Counted from the first letter of the stretch, positions 37,281 to 47,758 are shown. The stretch: 64,000 bases of DNA from Pseudorhizobium xiangyangii (GCF_020531965.1 NZ_JAJAWH010000012.1:62001-126000), one strand, 5' to 3'. Made by a program: numbers and translations. The notes: generated from the letters alone by a model not told the origin.

Positions 37281-37883
37281 ATGCCCATCACGATCTTTGA
37301 CGGCATCGTCATCGGCGTCACGCTGTTTTCTGCCGTGCTAGCCATGGTTCGCGGGTTTTCTCGCGAGGTGCTGTCGATTGCGAGCTGGGTCGGCTCCGTC
37401 GCCGCCGCCTATTACCTCTACCCGCTGCTCGTTCCCTACGCGCAGAACTACACCACCGACGATCGGATCGCGATTGCTGCCTCTGCCGGCATCATATTCA
37501 TCGTCGCGCTCATCCTCATCTCCTTCATCACGTCGCGCATCGCCGACTTCATCATCGACAGCCGCATCGGCGCGCTGGACAGGACGCTCGGTTTCCTTTT
37601 CGGGGCAGCGCGCGGCATTCTGCTGCTCGTCGTGGCCGTTGCCTTCTGGAACTGGCTGGTGGACGTGCGGTCGCAGCCTGAATGGGTGAGCCAGTCCAAG
37701 TCGAAGCCGTTCCTCGATACGATGGTCGGCCGCCTCGAAGCGGTGCTGCCGGAAGATATCGAGCCGCAGATCCGCGCGCGCATCACCGGGCAGGAAGAGG
37801 CGCCGGTCGAGGGAGCGCCTGCTCAGGAGCAGCCGCCTGCAGAAACCGCGCCCGCGGATGATGCCCCGGCGACAAATAATTGA
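37281..37883 (+). CDS. CvpA family membrane protein
   Basis: 200 residues. Four hydrophobic segments (about 5-25, 30-50, 65-85, 103-125) with FDGIVIGVTLFSAVLAMVRGFSREVLS identify the CvpA/colicin V production family, usually located before purF. The C-terminal ~45 residues are Ala/Pro/Glu rich. The ATG at 37281 (GGAG ten bases before) is chosen over an in-frame GTG at 37248. CvpA affects envelope homeostasis in gamma-proteobacteria; the mechanism is unresolved. Confidence 0.9.
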   Translation: MPITIFDGIVIGVTLFSAVLAMVRGFSREVLSIASWVGSVAAAYYLYPLLVPYAQNYTTDDRIAIAASAGIIFIVALILISFITSRIADFIIDSRIGALDRTLGFLFGAARGILLLVVAVAFWNWLVDVRSQPEWVSQSKSKPFLDTMVGRLEAVLPEDIEPQIRARITGQEEAPVEGAPAQEQPPAETAPADDAPATNN

Positions 37884-37926
37884 CGTTTTGTTGCGCTTGA
37901 TGCGCCGCGAAACATCACCATTTGTG

Positions 37927-37932
37927 CTATAT
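37927..37932 (+). promoter_or_regulatory. Possible -10 element before purF
   Basis: CTATAT matches the preferred rhizobial -10. No good -35 lies 16-18 bases upstream, so this is weak evidence for a purF promoter separate from cvpA. Confidence 0.25.
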
Positions 37933-38012
37933 ACGGAAATTCAAGCGAACGGGCTGGCAACGGGAACTCGACCCGCCGGCTCGTCCATTTTTTCTAAGGC
38001 AAGGACCCGCAG

Positions 38013-39503
38013 ATGAACGAGCCGGTTTCGCAGGCGATCTCCGACGAGCTTGATGGCGATACGCTTCACGAGGAATGCGGGGTCTTCGGTATCCTCGGCC
38101 ATCCCGATGCGGCGACACTGACTGCACTCGGGCTTCATGCCCTCCAGCACCGAGGCCAGGAAGCGGCCGGCATGGTTTGCTTCGACGGCACGAAGTTTCA
38201 CTCGGAACGCCGGATGGGCCTCGTCGGCGATCACTACACCGACCCCGTGACACTCGCGAAACTGCCGGGCTCTATCTCCATCGGCCATGTCCGCTATTCG
38301 ACCACCGGCGAAGTTGCGCTGCGCAACGTCCAGCCGCTCTTCGCGGAACTGGAAGTCGGCGGCATTGCCATCGCGCACAACGGCAACTTCACCAACGGCC
38401 TGACGCTTCGTCGCCAGTTGATTGCCGGCGGCGCCATCTGTCAGTCCACCTCTGATACCGAAGTGGTTCTCCACCTCATCGCGCGCTCCCGCTATTTCTC
38501 CACCGCCGACCGGTTCATCGATGCGATCCGGCAGATGGAAGGCGGCTATTCGATGGTCGCCATTACCCGCACGAAGCTGATTGCGGCGCGCGATCCCACC
38601 GGCATCCGTCCGCTCGTCATGGGCGAACTCGACGGCAAGCCGATCTTCTGCTCGGAAACCTGTGCCCTCGACATCATCGGCGCGAAATACATCCGCGACG
38701 TTGAGAACGGCGAAGTCATCATCTGCGAAATCCAGCCCGACGGCTCCGTCCAGATCGACGCCCGCAAGGCCGGAAACCAGCAGCCCGAGCGTCTGTGCCT
38801 GTTCGAATACGTCTATTTCGCCCGGCCCGATTCGGTCGTCGGCGGACGCAGCGTCTACGTCGCGCGCAAGAACATGGGCATCAACCTCGCAAATGAAGCT
38901 CCCGTCGACGCGGATGTCGTGGTTCCCGTTCCCGATGGTGGCACGCCCGCGGCACTGGGTTACGCCCAGGCAAGCGGCATCCCGTTCGAATACGGCATTA
39001 TTCGCAACCACTATGTCGGCCGCACCTTCATCGAGCCGACGCAGCAGATCCGCGCTTTCGGCGTGAAGCTCAAACATTCGGCGAACCGTGCGATGATCGA
39101 AGGCAAGCGCGTTGTGCTGGTCGATGATTCGATCGTCCGAGGCACCACCTCGCTGAAGATCGTGCAGATGATCCGCGATGCAGGCGCCAAGGAAGTGCAT
39201 ATCCGCGTCGCCAGCCCGATGATCTACTATCCCGATTTCTACGGCATCGACACGCCGGACGCGGAAAAGCTGCTCGCCAACCAGTACGACAGCCTGCAGG
39301 CCATGTGCGAATACATCCGCGCCGACTCGCTGGAATTCCTGTCGATCGACGGGCTTTATCGTGCTGTCGGAGGCGAACCGCGCAACCCGGTCCGCCCGCA
39401 GTTCACCGACCATTATTTCACCGGCGATTACCCGACGCGGCTGCTGGACAAGGACGGCGAAGCGATGGGCAACAAGATTTCGATGCTGGCAAGCAACGGC
39501 TAA
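38013..39503 (+). CDS. purF: Amidophosphoribosyltransferase
   Basis: 496 residues. The propeptide ends at Cys22 (HEECGVFGILG), the N-terminal nucleophile of the class II glutaminase domain. The PRTase domain carries the PRPP motif VVLVDDSIVRGTTS. It makes 5-phosphoribosylamine, the first committed step of purine synthesis, from PRPP and glutamine. CRIASP-type features (HIRVASPMIYYPDFYGID) are present, with no Cys cluster for a typical 4Fe-4S site. AAGGA precedes the ATG, and a strong terminator follows. Confidence 0.96.
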   Translation: MNEPVSQAISDELDGDTLHEECGVFGILGHPDAATLTALGLHALQHRGQEAAGMVCFDGTKFHSERRMGLVGDHYTDPVTLAKLPGSISIGHVRYSTTGEVALRNVQPLFAELEVGGIAIAHNGNFTNGLTLRRQLIAGGAICQSTSDTEVVLHLIARSRYFSTADRFIDAIRQMEGGYSMVAITRTKLIAARDPTGIRPLVMGELDGKPIFCSETCALDIIGAKYIRDVENGEVIICEIQPDGSVQIDARKAGNQQPERLCLFEYVYFARPDSVVGGRSVYVARKNMGINLANEAPVDADVVVPVPDGGTPAALGYAQASGIPFEYGIIRNHYVGRTFIEPTQQIRAFGVKLKHSANRAMIEGKRVVLVDDSIVRGTTSLKIVQMIRDAGAKEVHIRVASPMIYYPDFYGIDTPDAEKLLANQYDSLQAMCEYIRADSLEFLSIDGLYRAVGGEPRNPVRPQFTDHYFTGDYPTRLLDKDGEAMGNKISMLASNG

Positions 39504-39545
39504 GCTGCGGCAACTGGCCTGTTTCCATCCGTACGGAAAAGCAAT

Positions 39546-39573
39546 AGAAGGCTGCGGCGACGCGGCCTTCTTT
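39546..39573 (+). terminator. purF terminator with GNRA tetraloop
   Basis: AGAAGGC (39546-39552) pairs with GCCTTCT (39565-39571), extended by TGCG/CGCG around a GCGA tetraloop, to give an 11-bp stem followed by TT and C. It lies about 40 bases after the purF stop. Confidence 0.75.
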
Positions 39574-39598
39574 CATGCCGCATGAGACAGGACGGGAC

Positions 39599-40339
39599 AT
39601 GACGATCAACCTGAAGGATCGGATCGCGCTGGTTACCGGCGCATCGCGCGGCATCGGCTATTTCACCGCACTCGAGCTAGCGAAGGCGGGCGCCCACGTG
39701 ATCGCCTGCGCGCGCACGGTAGGCGGTCTCGAGGAACTTGACGACGCCATCAAGGCCGCCGGCGGCACAGCCACCCTCGTGCCCTTCGATATTACGGACA
39801 TGCAGGCAATCGACCAGCTGGGAGGTTCGATCTTCGAACGCTGGGGCAAGCTCGACATTCTCGTCGCCAATGCCGGTATCCTCGGCGTCATCTCGCCGGT
39901 CGGTCATATCGAAGCAAAGGTCTTCGAAAGGGTGATGCTCACCAACGTGACCGCCACATGGCGGCTTATCCGCTCCGTCGAGCCGCTGCTTCTGAAGTCG
40001 GACGCCGGACGGGCGCTGATCGTCTCCTCCGGAGCCCCGCACAAATGTCGTCCGTTCTGGGGTGCCTATTCGGCATCCAAGGCCGCAGTCGAGGCTCTGG
40101 CCCGAACCTGGGCTGCCGAACAGCAGCGCACCGCCCTTCGCGTCAACAGCATCGATCCGGGCGCCACCCGGACCGCCATGCGGGCGCAAGCGATACCCGG
40201 AGAGGATCCGACGACCTTGCCGCATCCTTCCGACGTTGCAGCCGCAATCCTGCCGCTCGCCTCTCCCGAGATGACCGAGACGGGCCGGTTGTTCCTCGTG
40301 CGCGAAAACAAGTTCGTCGATTACCGGATGCCGGAATAA
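39599..40339 (+). CDS. SDR family NAD(P)-dependent oxidoreductase
   Basis: 246 residues of the classical SDR fold. TGASRGIG cofactor loop (about 14-21), NAG (about 94-96), VSSGAP and Tyr-x-x-x-Lys (YSASK) form the catalytic set. The start at 39599 follows AGGACGGG. A conserved SDR downstream of purF is known in Rhizobiaceae, but its substrate is not evident. It is separated from purF by the terminator, so it probably has its own promoter or depends on readthrough. Confidence 0.9.
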   Translation: MTINLKDRIALVTGASRGIGYFTALELAKAGAHVIACARTVGGLEELDDAIKAAGGTATLVPFDITDMQAIDQLGGSIFERWGKLDILVANAGILGVISPVGHIEAKVFERVMLTNVTATWRLIRSVEPLLLKSDAGRALIVSSGAPHKCRPFWGAYSASKAAVEALARTWAAEQQRTALRVNSIDPGATRTAMRAQAIPGEDPTTLPHPSDVAAAILPLASPEMTETGRLFLVRENKFVDYRMPE

Positions 40340-40374
40340 GCCGCTTCTCCGCGAGCTGGAAAAACTCTAGCTTA

Positions 40375-40401
40375 CGAAAGCCCGCATTTTGCCGGCTTTC
40401 G
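40375..40401 (+). promoter_or_regulatory. Hairpin between the SDR gene and the DedA gene
   Basis: CGAAAGCC (40375-40382) and GGCTTTCG (40394-40401) form a perfect 8-bp stem with an inner GC/GC pair and an ATTTT loop. It ends five bases before the GGAG ribosome-binding site of the dedA-like gene, so it may end the SDR transcript or hold the ribosome-binding site in an accessible position. Confidence 0.4.
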
Positions 40402-40420
40402 ATCGCGGAGGTGTGCATCC

Positions 40421-40996
40421 TTGTCCCTTGAAGGGCTGATTTCGCACTATGGCCTCGCGGCCGTGTTCATCGGCGCGGCGCTCGAAGGCGAAACGGCTGC
40501 CTTTCTGGGCGGCGTCTTCGCTCATCGTCACCTCATGTGGTGGTGGCAGGCAGCTGCGGCGGCCTGCTTCGGTTCCTTTGCGGCCGATCAGGTGCTGTTC
40601 TTCGCCGGCCGCTATGCCAACAGGCTGGCCTTCGTGCAGCGCTTGACGCGGACCCCTGCAGCCGCCCGGGTCAACAGGCTCCTGGAGACGCATCCCAACA
40701 AATTCATTCTAGGGTTCCGGTTCATCTACGGCATCCGCACGATCAGTCCGATAGCGATCGGTCTGTCGGGCGTCACGCCGCTGCGTTTCGTGCTGCTGAA
40801 CCTCGTCGCGGCCCTTGTGTGGGGTATCGTCATCACCACAATCGGCTACCTCTTCGGCAACGCCGTGGAAGCCGTATTTGGCCGGGTAAGTCTGCATCTT
40901 CACCTGCTGGCTGCAGTCGTGCTCTTCCTCGCTGTCGCAGCCATCGTTGCATTCTTCTCGCGCCGGTGGCTGGCTGTTTCCAGAGAAAACGAGTAG
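40421..40996 (+). CDS. DedA family membrane protein
   Basis: 191 residues with four to five hydrophobic segments. The segment FILGFRFIYGIRTISPIAIG carries the Arg-rich motif of DedA/VTT proteins, and GETAAFLGG near residue 23 matches the family's acidic motif. DedA proteins move undecaprenyl phosphate or other lipids across the inner membrane and support membrane energetics. It starts with TTG, with GGAG upstream. It is the last gene before the cysS leader. Confidence 0.88.
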   Translation: MSLEGLISHYGLAAVFIGAALEGETAAFLGGVFAHRHLMWWWQAAAAACFGSFAADQVLFFAGRYANRLAFVQRLTRTPAAARVNRLLETHPNKFILGFRFIYGIRTISPIAIGLSGVTPLRFVLLNLVAALVWGIVITTIGYLFGNAVEAVFGRVSLHLHLLAAVVLFLAVAAIVAFFSRRWLAVSRENE

Positions 40997-41023
40997 CGGA
41001 GCTTGCCAGGCTCCTTCCGGCCC

Positions 41024-41052
41024 TTGACCAAAACTTCTGCCCGCGCCATAAC
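41024..41052 (+). promoter_or_regulatory. cysS operon promoter
   Basis: TTGACC (41024-41029), exactly 17 bases, CATAAC (41047-41052). It is among the best sigma70-type promoters in the window. Seven bases after the -10 is A41059, the first base of the leader ORF's ATG, so transcription probably starts at or within a base or two of the leader start codon. Confidence 0.65.
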
Positions 41053-41058
41053 CGCCGC

Positions 41059-41100
41059 ATGAAAACGGCGATTTCCATTTGCGGGATCATTATTCGCTAG
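41059..41100 (+). CDS. Putative 13-residue leader peptide of cysS
   Basis: ATG AAA ACG GCG ATT TCC ATT TGC GGG ATC ATT ATT CGC TAG reads MKTAISICGIIIR. There is no ribosome-binding site, but the promoter spacing would place the ATG at the 5' end of the RNA, a leaderless arrangement. The known S. meliloti trpE leader peptide is also translated from the very 5' end. The ORF has one Cys codon and five Ile codons, and its first codons form one arm of a stem with 41117-41125. A regulatory role is inferred from layout; coding evidence is limited by its size. Confidence 0.45.
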   Translation: MKTAISICGIIIR

Positions 41101-41137
41101 CGCATCCGCTGGCCCGGCCGTTTTCGTCTCTCGAAAA
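41061..41137 (+). promoter_or_regulatory. Putative attenuator RNA upstream of cysS
   Basis: Segment A GAAAACGGC (41061-41069) is a perfect complement of segment B GCCGTTTTC (41117-41125). Segment B plus the next G can instead pair with segment C CGAAAA (41132-41137) through TTTTCG, extended by GCC with GGC. A:B and B:C are mutually exclusive. A ribosome on the leader ORF would occupy segment A and favour B:C. Neither alternative ends in a clear U-tract, so the regulated step could be translation or Rho access rather than intrinsic termination. Confidence 0.4.
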
Positions 41138-41190
41138 GCCTTGAAGACAAACGACCCGGTCCAGCCGGTGGCTTGCCTTGGGAGAATTCG

Positions 41191-42576
41191 ATGAGCATGT
41201 CGCTCAAGCTCTACAACACGCTGACCCGCGAGAAGGCCGAGTTCCGGCCGATCGATCCCAAGAACGTGCGCATGTATGTCTGCGGGCCGACGGTCTATGA
41301 CTATGCCCATATCGGCAATGCCCGGCCGGTGATTGTCTTCGACGTGCTCTACCGCCTGCTGCGCCATGTGTATGGCGACGCCCATGTCACCTATGCGCGA
41401 AACATCACTGATGTGGACGACAAGATAAACGCGCGGGCACTGCGCGACCATCCGGGCCTGCCGCTCAACGAGGCCATCCGCCTCGTGACCGAAAAGACGG
41501 AGACGCAGTTCCACGAGGATGTGAAGGCGCTCGGCTGCGTCGAGCCGACCGTCGAGCCCCGCGCGACCGACAACATCCCGCAGATGATCGAGATCATCGA
41601 GAGGCTGATCGAGCGCGGCCATGCCTATCAGGCCGAGGGCGACGTGCTGTTCGACACGAAATCGATGCAGGATTACGGCAAGCTCTCCAGACGCCCGCTC
41701 GACGAGCAGCAGGCCGGTGCGCGCATAGCGGTCGATCTACACAAGAAAAACCCCGGCGATTTCGTGCTGTGGAAGCTTTCCGCCGACAATGAGCCTGGCT
41801 GGGAGAGCCCGTGGGGCCGCGGTCGACCGGGCTGGCATATCGAATGCTCCGCGATGAGCGGCCGCTATCTTGGCGACGTCTTCGACATTCACGGTGGCGG
41901 GCTGGACCTGATCTTCCCGCACCATGAGAACGAAATCGCCCAGTCGCGCTGCGCCCACGGCACCGAAGTGATGGCCAACGTCTGGATGCACAACGGCTTC
42001 GTACAGGTCGAAGGCCGCAAGATGTCGAAGTCGGAAGGCAATTTCGTCACCATCCATGACCTGCTGCACACGGAAAAATTCGGCGGCCGCCAATGGCCGG
42101 GCGAAGTGCTGCGGCTCGCCATGCTGATGACGCACTATCGCGAGCCGATCGACTTTTCGGTGAAGCGCCTGGAAGAGGCTGAACGGCTGCTTTCCAAATG
42201 GCCGGCGGCTGACGGGGCCGAAGGTGAGCCCGATGCGTCGGTTCTCGATGCACTCGCCGAAGACCTCAACACGGTTGCCGCAGTTCAGGAACTGCATGCG
42301 CTGGCGCAGGCCGCAAAGTCTGACCCGGCCAAGCTTCCAGCTTTTGCCGCCACCGCCGCCCTGCTCGGCGTCCTGCCAAAGAAGACGGAGGTCGATGAGG
42401 CCTTCGCTTCGGCGGTCGATGCGGTCGTCCAGATGCGCCTGGAAATGCTGAAGGCAAAGAACTTTGCGGAAGCTGACAAAATTCGCGATGATCTCTCCGC
42501 CAAGGGCATCCAGCTCAAGGACGGCAAGGACCCGGCCACCGGCGAGCGGGTGACGACGTGGGAGGTGAAGAGGTGA
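41191..42576 (+). CDS. cysS: Cysteinyl-tRNA synthetase
   Basis: 461 residues. The zinc-binding Cys and HIGH-type motif lie in [16 protein letters not shown] (about 28-43). KMSKS is present as [10 protein letters not shown], and WHIECSAMS and [15 protein letters not shown] are diagnostic. It charges tRNA-Cys in the cytoplasm. The start at 41191 follows GGGAG; an earlier in-frame TTG lies upstream of that sequence. It heads a compact operon with three GFA genes and an iminopeptidase, each joined by a 4-base overlap, and is preceded by the leader described above. Confidence 0.96.
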   Translation: MSMSLKLYNTLTREKAEFRPIDPKNVRMYVCGPTVYDYAHIGNARPVIVFDVLYRLLRHVYGDAHVTYARNITDVDDKINARALRDHPGLPLNEAIRLVTEKTETQFHEDVKALGCVEPTVEPRATDNIPQMIEIIERLIERGHAYQAEGDVLFDTKSMQDYGKLSRRPLDEQQAGARIAVDLHKKNPGDFVLWKLSADNEPGWESPWGRGRPGWHIECSAMSGRYLGDVFDIHGGGLDLIFPHHENEIAQSRCAHGTEVMANVWMHNGFVQVEGRKMSKSEGNFVTIHDLLHTEKFGGRQWPGEVLRLAMLMTHYREPIDFSVKRLEEAERLLSKWPAADGAEGEPDASVLDALAEDLNTVAAVQELHALAQAAKSDPAKLPAFAATAALLGVLPKKTEVDEAFASAVDAVVQMRLEMLKAKNFAEADKIRDDLSAKGIQLKDGKDPATGERVTTWEVKR

Positions 42577-43055
42577 CCCAGATCCACACCGGAGGGTGCC
42601 AATGCGGCGCCGTCCGCTACAGCGCCACGGGCGAGATCGGCCTGCCGCATATCTGCCACTGCCGCATGTGCCAGAAGGCGGCGGGAAATTACTTCATGCC
42701 GTTCGGCGGGGTGAAGTACGAGGACTTCGCCCTTACCCGCGGTGAACCGACGTGGTTCCAGTCATCCGATTCGGCCCGGCGTGGCTTCTGCGCGATATGC
42801 GGAACGCCGCTCTTCTACGATGGTGGCCACGACCACATCAGCATCACGCTCGGTTCGCTGGACGAACCGGAAAGCGTGAAGCCGCACCTTCAGGCCAATC
42901 CCGCCCGCAAGATGGCGTGGTTCGGGGAACTCGACATGCTGCCCGGCGATCCTCGGATGGATACGTCGCCGCAGGACGATGCGGAAATCGCCAAAAGCAG
43001 CCGGCAGCATCCTGACCATGACACGGAACGCTGGCCACCGGGCGCGCGGCCATGA
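42573..43055 (+). CDS. GFA family zinc protein (copy 1)
   Basis: 160 residues. Seven cysteines, C9/C11 ([10 protein letters not shown]), C28/C30/C33 (CHCRMCQK) and C73/C76 (CAICGTP), match the two zinc sites of the glutathione-dependent formaldehyde-activating (Gfa) fold. The C-terminus ends with the HPDHDT-x-x-WPP motif shared by all three copies. The GTG start at 42573 overlaps the cysS TGA (GTGA) and has GGAGG seven bases before it. The family name comes from Gfa of Paracoccus, which binds glutathione; most members have unknown substrates. Confidence 0.88.
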   Translation: MTQIHTGGCQCGAVRYSATGEIGLPHICHCRMCQKAAGNYFMPFGGVKYEDFALTRGEPTWFQSSDSARRGFCAICGTPLFYDGGHDHISITLGSLDEPESVKPHLQANPARKMAWFGELDMLPGDPRMDTSPQDDAEIAKSSRQHPDHDTERWPPGARP

Positions 43056-43527
43056 TCGTGTCGGTACATAACGGCGGCTGCCAGTGCGGGGCGATCCGCT
43101 TTCGCGTCACAGGCGAACTGACGGACAGCTCCATCTGCCATTGCCGCATGTGCCAGAAGGCCTTCGGTGCCTATTATGCGCCGCTTGTCTCCGTGCGCGG
43201 CGCGCAGCTCGAGTGGACGCGGGGAACGGTGAAGCGGTTCCGCTCTTCCAACCACGTCGCGCGCGGCTTCTGCGAAAACTGCGGCACGCCGCTAACCTAC
43301 GAGGCCGCCGATGGCATGTCCATCGCTGCCGGTGCCTTCGATGAACCGGCGAGCGTGCCGCCGACAATCCAGTATGGCGTCGAGGGCAAGGTGCCATTCG
43401 TCGATCGGCTGCACGACCTGCCGGAGCGCCATACGCTGGACGACATCGATGCAGCGCTGTTTCTTGCCGACATCAAATCCTATCAGCATCCTGACCACGA
43501 CACCGCAACCTGGCCTCCGGAGGACCG

Positions 43528-43531
<4 letters not shown>
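43052..43531 (+). CDS. GFA family zinc protein (copy 2)
   Basis: 159 residues, a paralogue of the preceding gene: [35 protein letters not shown] and the C-terminal QHPDHDTATWPP. All seven zinc-site cysteines are kept. It overlaps copy 1 by ATGA at 43052-43055, so translation is coupled. It is closer in sequence to copy 3 (CQKAFG, LEWTR) than to copy 1, suggesting two successive duplications. Function unknown beyond zinc binding inferred from the fold. Confidence 0.88.
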
Positions 43532-44963
<1,432 letters not shown>

Positions 44964-44983
44964 AGAGCCCTGCCTCACCTGAA

Positions 44984-45007
44984 CCTCTCCCCGTTTCCGG
45001 GGAGAGG
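44984..45007 (+). terminator. GC-rich palindrome after the cysS-pip operon
   Basis: CCTCTCCCCG (44984-44993) and CGGGGAGAGG (44998-45007) form a perfect 10-bp stem with loop TTTC, 21 bases after the pip stop. There is no T-run. The CCTCTCCCC...GGGGAGAGG core resembles the dispersed intergenic palindromes of rhizobia, so this may be a repeat element serving as the transcript end. Confidence 0.55.
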
Positions 45008-45058
45008 GAACCGGCGACCGGAATTGCAGAGTAAATGTTCCTGGGAGGGAACGCCAAC

Positions 45059-46675
45059 ATGACACGCGAACGCATCTATCTCTTCGACACGACATTGCGC
45101 GACGGGCAGCAGACCCCGGGCATCGATTTTTCCGTCGAGGACAAGATTGCCATTTCCGGCATGCTCGATGCGTTCGGCTTCGACTATGTCGAGGGCGGAT
45201 ATCCCGGTGCCAATCCGACGGACACGGCCTTCTTTTCGGAAAAGCGGACAGACAAGGCCGCGTTCGTCGCCTTCGGCATGACCAAGCGCGCCGGCATTTC
45301 CGCGTCCAACGATCCGGGGCTCAGTGTCCTGTTGCGGGCAGAAAGCGATGCGATCTGTTTCGTCGCAAAGAGCTGGGACTACCATGTCAAGGTCGCGCTC
45401 GGCTGCACCAACGAGGAGAACCTCGAATCCATCCGCGAAAGCGTCGAAGCCGCCTGTTCCGCCGGCAAGGAGGCACTGGTCGACTGCGAGCACTTCTTCG
45501 ACGGCTACAAGGCCAATCCGGATTATGCTCTCGCCTGCGCCCGCACCGCCCATGATGCCGGCGCGCGCTGGATCGTGCTCTGCGACACAAATGGCGGCAC
45601 GCAGCCTGCGGAGATCCGCGAGATCGTCTCCGCCGTAATCGCCGCCGGCATTCCCGGCGCTTCGCTCGGCATTCACGCCCACGACGATACCGGCCAGGCG
45701 GTCGCCAACACGCTTGCCGCCGTGGAGGCCGGCTGTCGCCAGATCCAAGGCACGCTCAACGGCATCGGCGAGCGCTGCGGCAACGCGAATCTGGTCACGT
45801 TGATTGCGACGCTCGCGCTGAAGGAAGCCTATTCCAGCCGTTTCGAAACAGGTATCGACACCGAGCGATTGACGGGTCTCACCGATCTCAGTCATGCATT
45901 CGATGAACTGCTGAACCGATCTCCAAACCAGCAGAGCCCTTACGTCGGCGCGTCCGCTTTTGCCACCAAGGCCGGCATCCATGCCTCGGCCCTGCTCAAG
46001 GATCCGAAAACCTACGAGCACGTTCCGCCAGAAAGCGTCGGTAATTTCCGCAAGGTCATGGTCTCCGACCAGGGCGGCAAGTCTAACTTCATCAACGCGC
46101 TGAAGCGGCGTGGCATCGAAGTCGCCAAGGATGATCCGAAGCTCGATCTCCTGATTTCCATCGTCAAGGAGCGCGAGGCGACCGGCTATGCCTATGAAGG
46201 AGCCGACGCCAGCTTCGAACTCCTGGCGCACCGCACGCTCGGGACGATCCCGGAATTCTTCAAGGTCGACAGCTTCCGCGTCATGGTCGAGCGGCGCTTC
46301 GATTCCCACGGCCGTATCAAGACCGTGTCCGAGGCGGTTGTGAAACTCGATGTCGATGGCGAGCAGGTGATGTCGGTTGCCGAGGGCGACGGCCCGGTCA
46401 ACGCACTCGACCTCGCGCTCCGCAAGGATCTCGGCAAATACCAGACGGAGATCGGCGATCTGGTTCTGGCGGACTTCAAGGTGCGCATCCTGAACGGCGG
46501 CACCGCTGCCATCACCCGCGTGCTGATCGAATCCAGCGATGGCGATGGCGCGCGCTGGTGGACGGTCGGGGTTTCGGAAAACATCATCGACGCCTCGTTC
46601 CAGGCGCTGATCGACTCGATCGTCTACAAGCTGATGAAGAACCGCAAGATGGCTGGACGGATAGCCGCGGAGTGA
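45059..46675 (+). CDS. cimA: (R)-Citramalate synthase
   Basis: 538 residues of the DRE-TIM lyase family. The N-terminal DTTLRDGQQTPGIDFSVEDK motif, HAHDDTGQAVAN metal site and GNANLVTLI are conserved, followed by a C-terminal LeuA-type allosteric domain (about 410-535). The length and the QQTPGIDFS variant point to CimA rather than 2-isopropylmalate synthase. CimA condenses pyruvate and acetyl-CoA to citramalate, giving 2-oxobutyrate for isoleucine without threonine. The start at 45059 follows GGAGGG. It is convergent with rarD. Confidence 0.88.
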   Translation: MTRERIYLFDTTLRDGQQTPGIDFSVEDKIAISGMLDAFGFDYVEGGYPGANPTDTAFFSEKRTDKAAFVAFGMTKRAGISASNDPGLSVLLRAESDAICFVAKSWDYHVKVALGCTNEENLESIRESVEAACSAGKEALVDCEHFFDGYKANPDYALACARTAHDAGARWIVLCDTNGGTQPAEIREIVSAVIAAGIPGASLGIHAHDDTGQAVANTLAAVEAGCRQIQGTLNGIGERCGNANLVTLIATLALKEAYSSRFETGIDTERLTGLTDLSHAFDELLNRSPNQQSPYVGASAFATKAGIHASALLKDPKTYEHVPPESVGNFRKVMVSDQGGKSNFINALKRRGIEVAKDDPKLDLLISIVKEREATGYAYEGADASFELLAHRTLGTIPEFFKVDSFRVMVERRFDSHGRIKTVSEAVVKLDVDGEQVMSVAEGDGPVNALDLALRKDLGKYQTEIGDLVLADFKVRILNGGTAAITRVLIESSDGDGARWWTVGVSENIIDASFQALIDSIVYKLMKNRKMAGRIAAE

Positions 46676-46693
46676 GGCCGCGATCCGTCAGGA

Positions 46694-47605
46694 TCACCGC
46701 CCCTTCGCGGCCCGCAGCATGCCGTAGGAATAAACCGCCAGCGCTGACCAGATGAAGATGAAAGCGGTCAACTTGACCGTGCTGAGCGGCTCCTTGAAGG
46801 CGAAGACTGCGATCAGGAAGATCATGGTCGGCGCGATATACTGCATGATGCCGATGGTTGACAGCCTGAGAAGCTTGGCGCCGTTCGCGTAGATCATCAG
46901 CGGTGCGGCGGTGACCAGGCCAGCCAGGATCAGGATGAAGGTGTCGTAGTCGGTGCTGTTCGTGAGATGCCCCTGCCCTGTCACCTCAAGATAGACGATA
47001 TAGGGCAGGAACGGGATGCTGATCAGCAGCACTTCCAGGAAGAAGCCCTGGTTCGGGCCGATCGGCAGCGTCTTGCGGAAGAGCGCATAGCAACCCCAGG
47101 TGAAGGCCAGCCCGAGAGATACCCAGGGCAGACCACCTGCGCCCCAGGTGAGGATGGCGACGCCGACTGCGGCAAGTCCTATCGCCGCAAGCTGCAGCGG
47201 GTTCAGTTTTTCACGCAGCACCACCGCGGCAAGGAAGAAGCTGAACAACGGATTGATGAAATAGCCGAGCGCCGCATCGAGTGCATGACCGGCCGCGATC
47301 GCCCAGACATAGATACCCCAGTTCACGGTGATAAAGCTTGCGGTAACGCAGGCCATCCCCAGCATGCGGGGCGTGCGGATCGCTGCTTTCAGCTCTTCGG
47401 TGCGCCTCAACAGCAGCAGGACGACACCTGCAACGGGGACGGACCACAGTGCCCGGTGCGCCAAAACTTCCAGAGGCGGCAGATGCGCCACGGCCTTCAG
47501 GTAAAACGGCAGAAAGCCCCACAGCAGATAGGCCGTAAGCGCAAAGGCGAAACCCTGCCGCGTATCCTCGTTCTTGATCGGGGCCGAAACGCTCTCGTCT
47601 GCCAT
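46694..47605 (-). CDS. rarD: EamA family transporter RarD
   Basis: 303 residues, ten hydrophobic segments in two EamA repeats. FALTAYLLWGFLPFYLKAV, LAHRALWSVP and VNWGIYVWAIAAGHALDAALGYFINPL are typical of RarD. These are drug/metabolite superfamily carriers; the original chloramphenicol-sensitivity name does not establish the substrate. It ends 18 bases from the cimA stop, so the two converge tightly. Confidence 0.9.
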   Translation of the reverse strand: MADESVSAPIKNEDTRQGFAFALTAYLLWGFLPFYLKAVAHLPPLEVLAHRALWSVPVAGVVLLLLRRTEELKAAIRTPRMLGMACVTASFITVNWGIYVWAIAAGHALDAALGYFINPLFSFFLAAVVLREKLNPLQLAAIGLAAVGVAILTWGAGGLPWVSLGLAFTWGCYALFRKTLPIGPNQGFFLEVLLISIPFLPYIVYLEVTGQGHLTNSTDYDTFILILAGLVTAAPLMIYANGAKLLRLSTIGIMQYIAPTMIFLIAVFAFKEPLSTVKLTAFIFIWSALAVYSYGMLRAAKGR

Positions 47606-47707
47606 GGCTGGTCTGCTGTCTGTTGGAGAAAGCGGCTACTCCTAGACCCGTAAGCCCCCGCAAGCCAATTCATTTCGTTGAAGCTTACATTCAAACCGGT
47701 CATCGGT

Positions 47708-47758
47708 AGGCAGTGCCGGGCGCTTTCGCGCCCTCCTGCCTGAGCCGGAGACCGGCTC
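47708..47758 (-). terminator. Tandem hairpins ending the LOG gene
   Basis: Two perfect stems are adjacent. GAGCCGG/CCGGCTC (47742-47748 with 47752-47758) has a triloop and contains part of the LOG stop codon. GGGCGC/GCGCCC (47718-47723 with 47728-47733), extended by AGGCAG/CTGCCT, follows. Neither has a clear U-tract on the minus strand. Position downstream of the gene supports termination. Confidence 0.5.

Noticed and set aside
37941-39413. 490-codon minus-strand frame opposite purF
   Set aside because: Antisense shadow; purF motifs on the other strand are complete.
44975-46309. 444-codon minus-strand frame opposite cimA
   Set aside because: Antisense shadow; it also starts inside a different gene's coding region without a ribosome-binding site.
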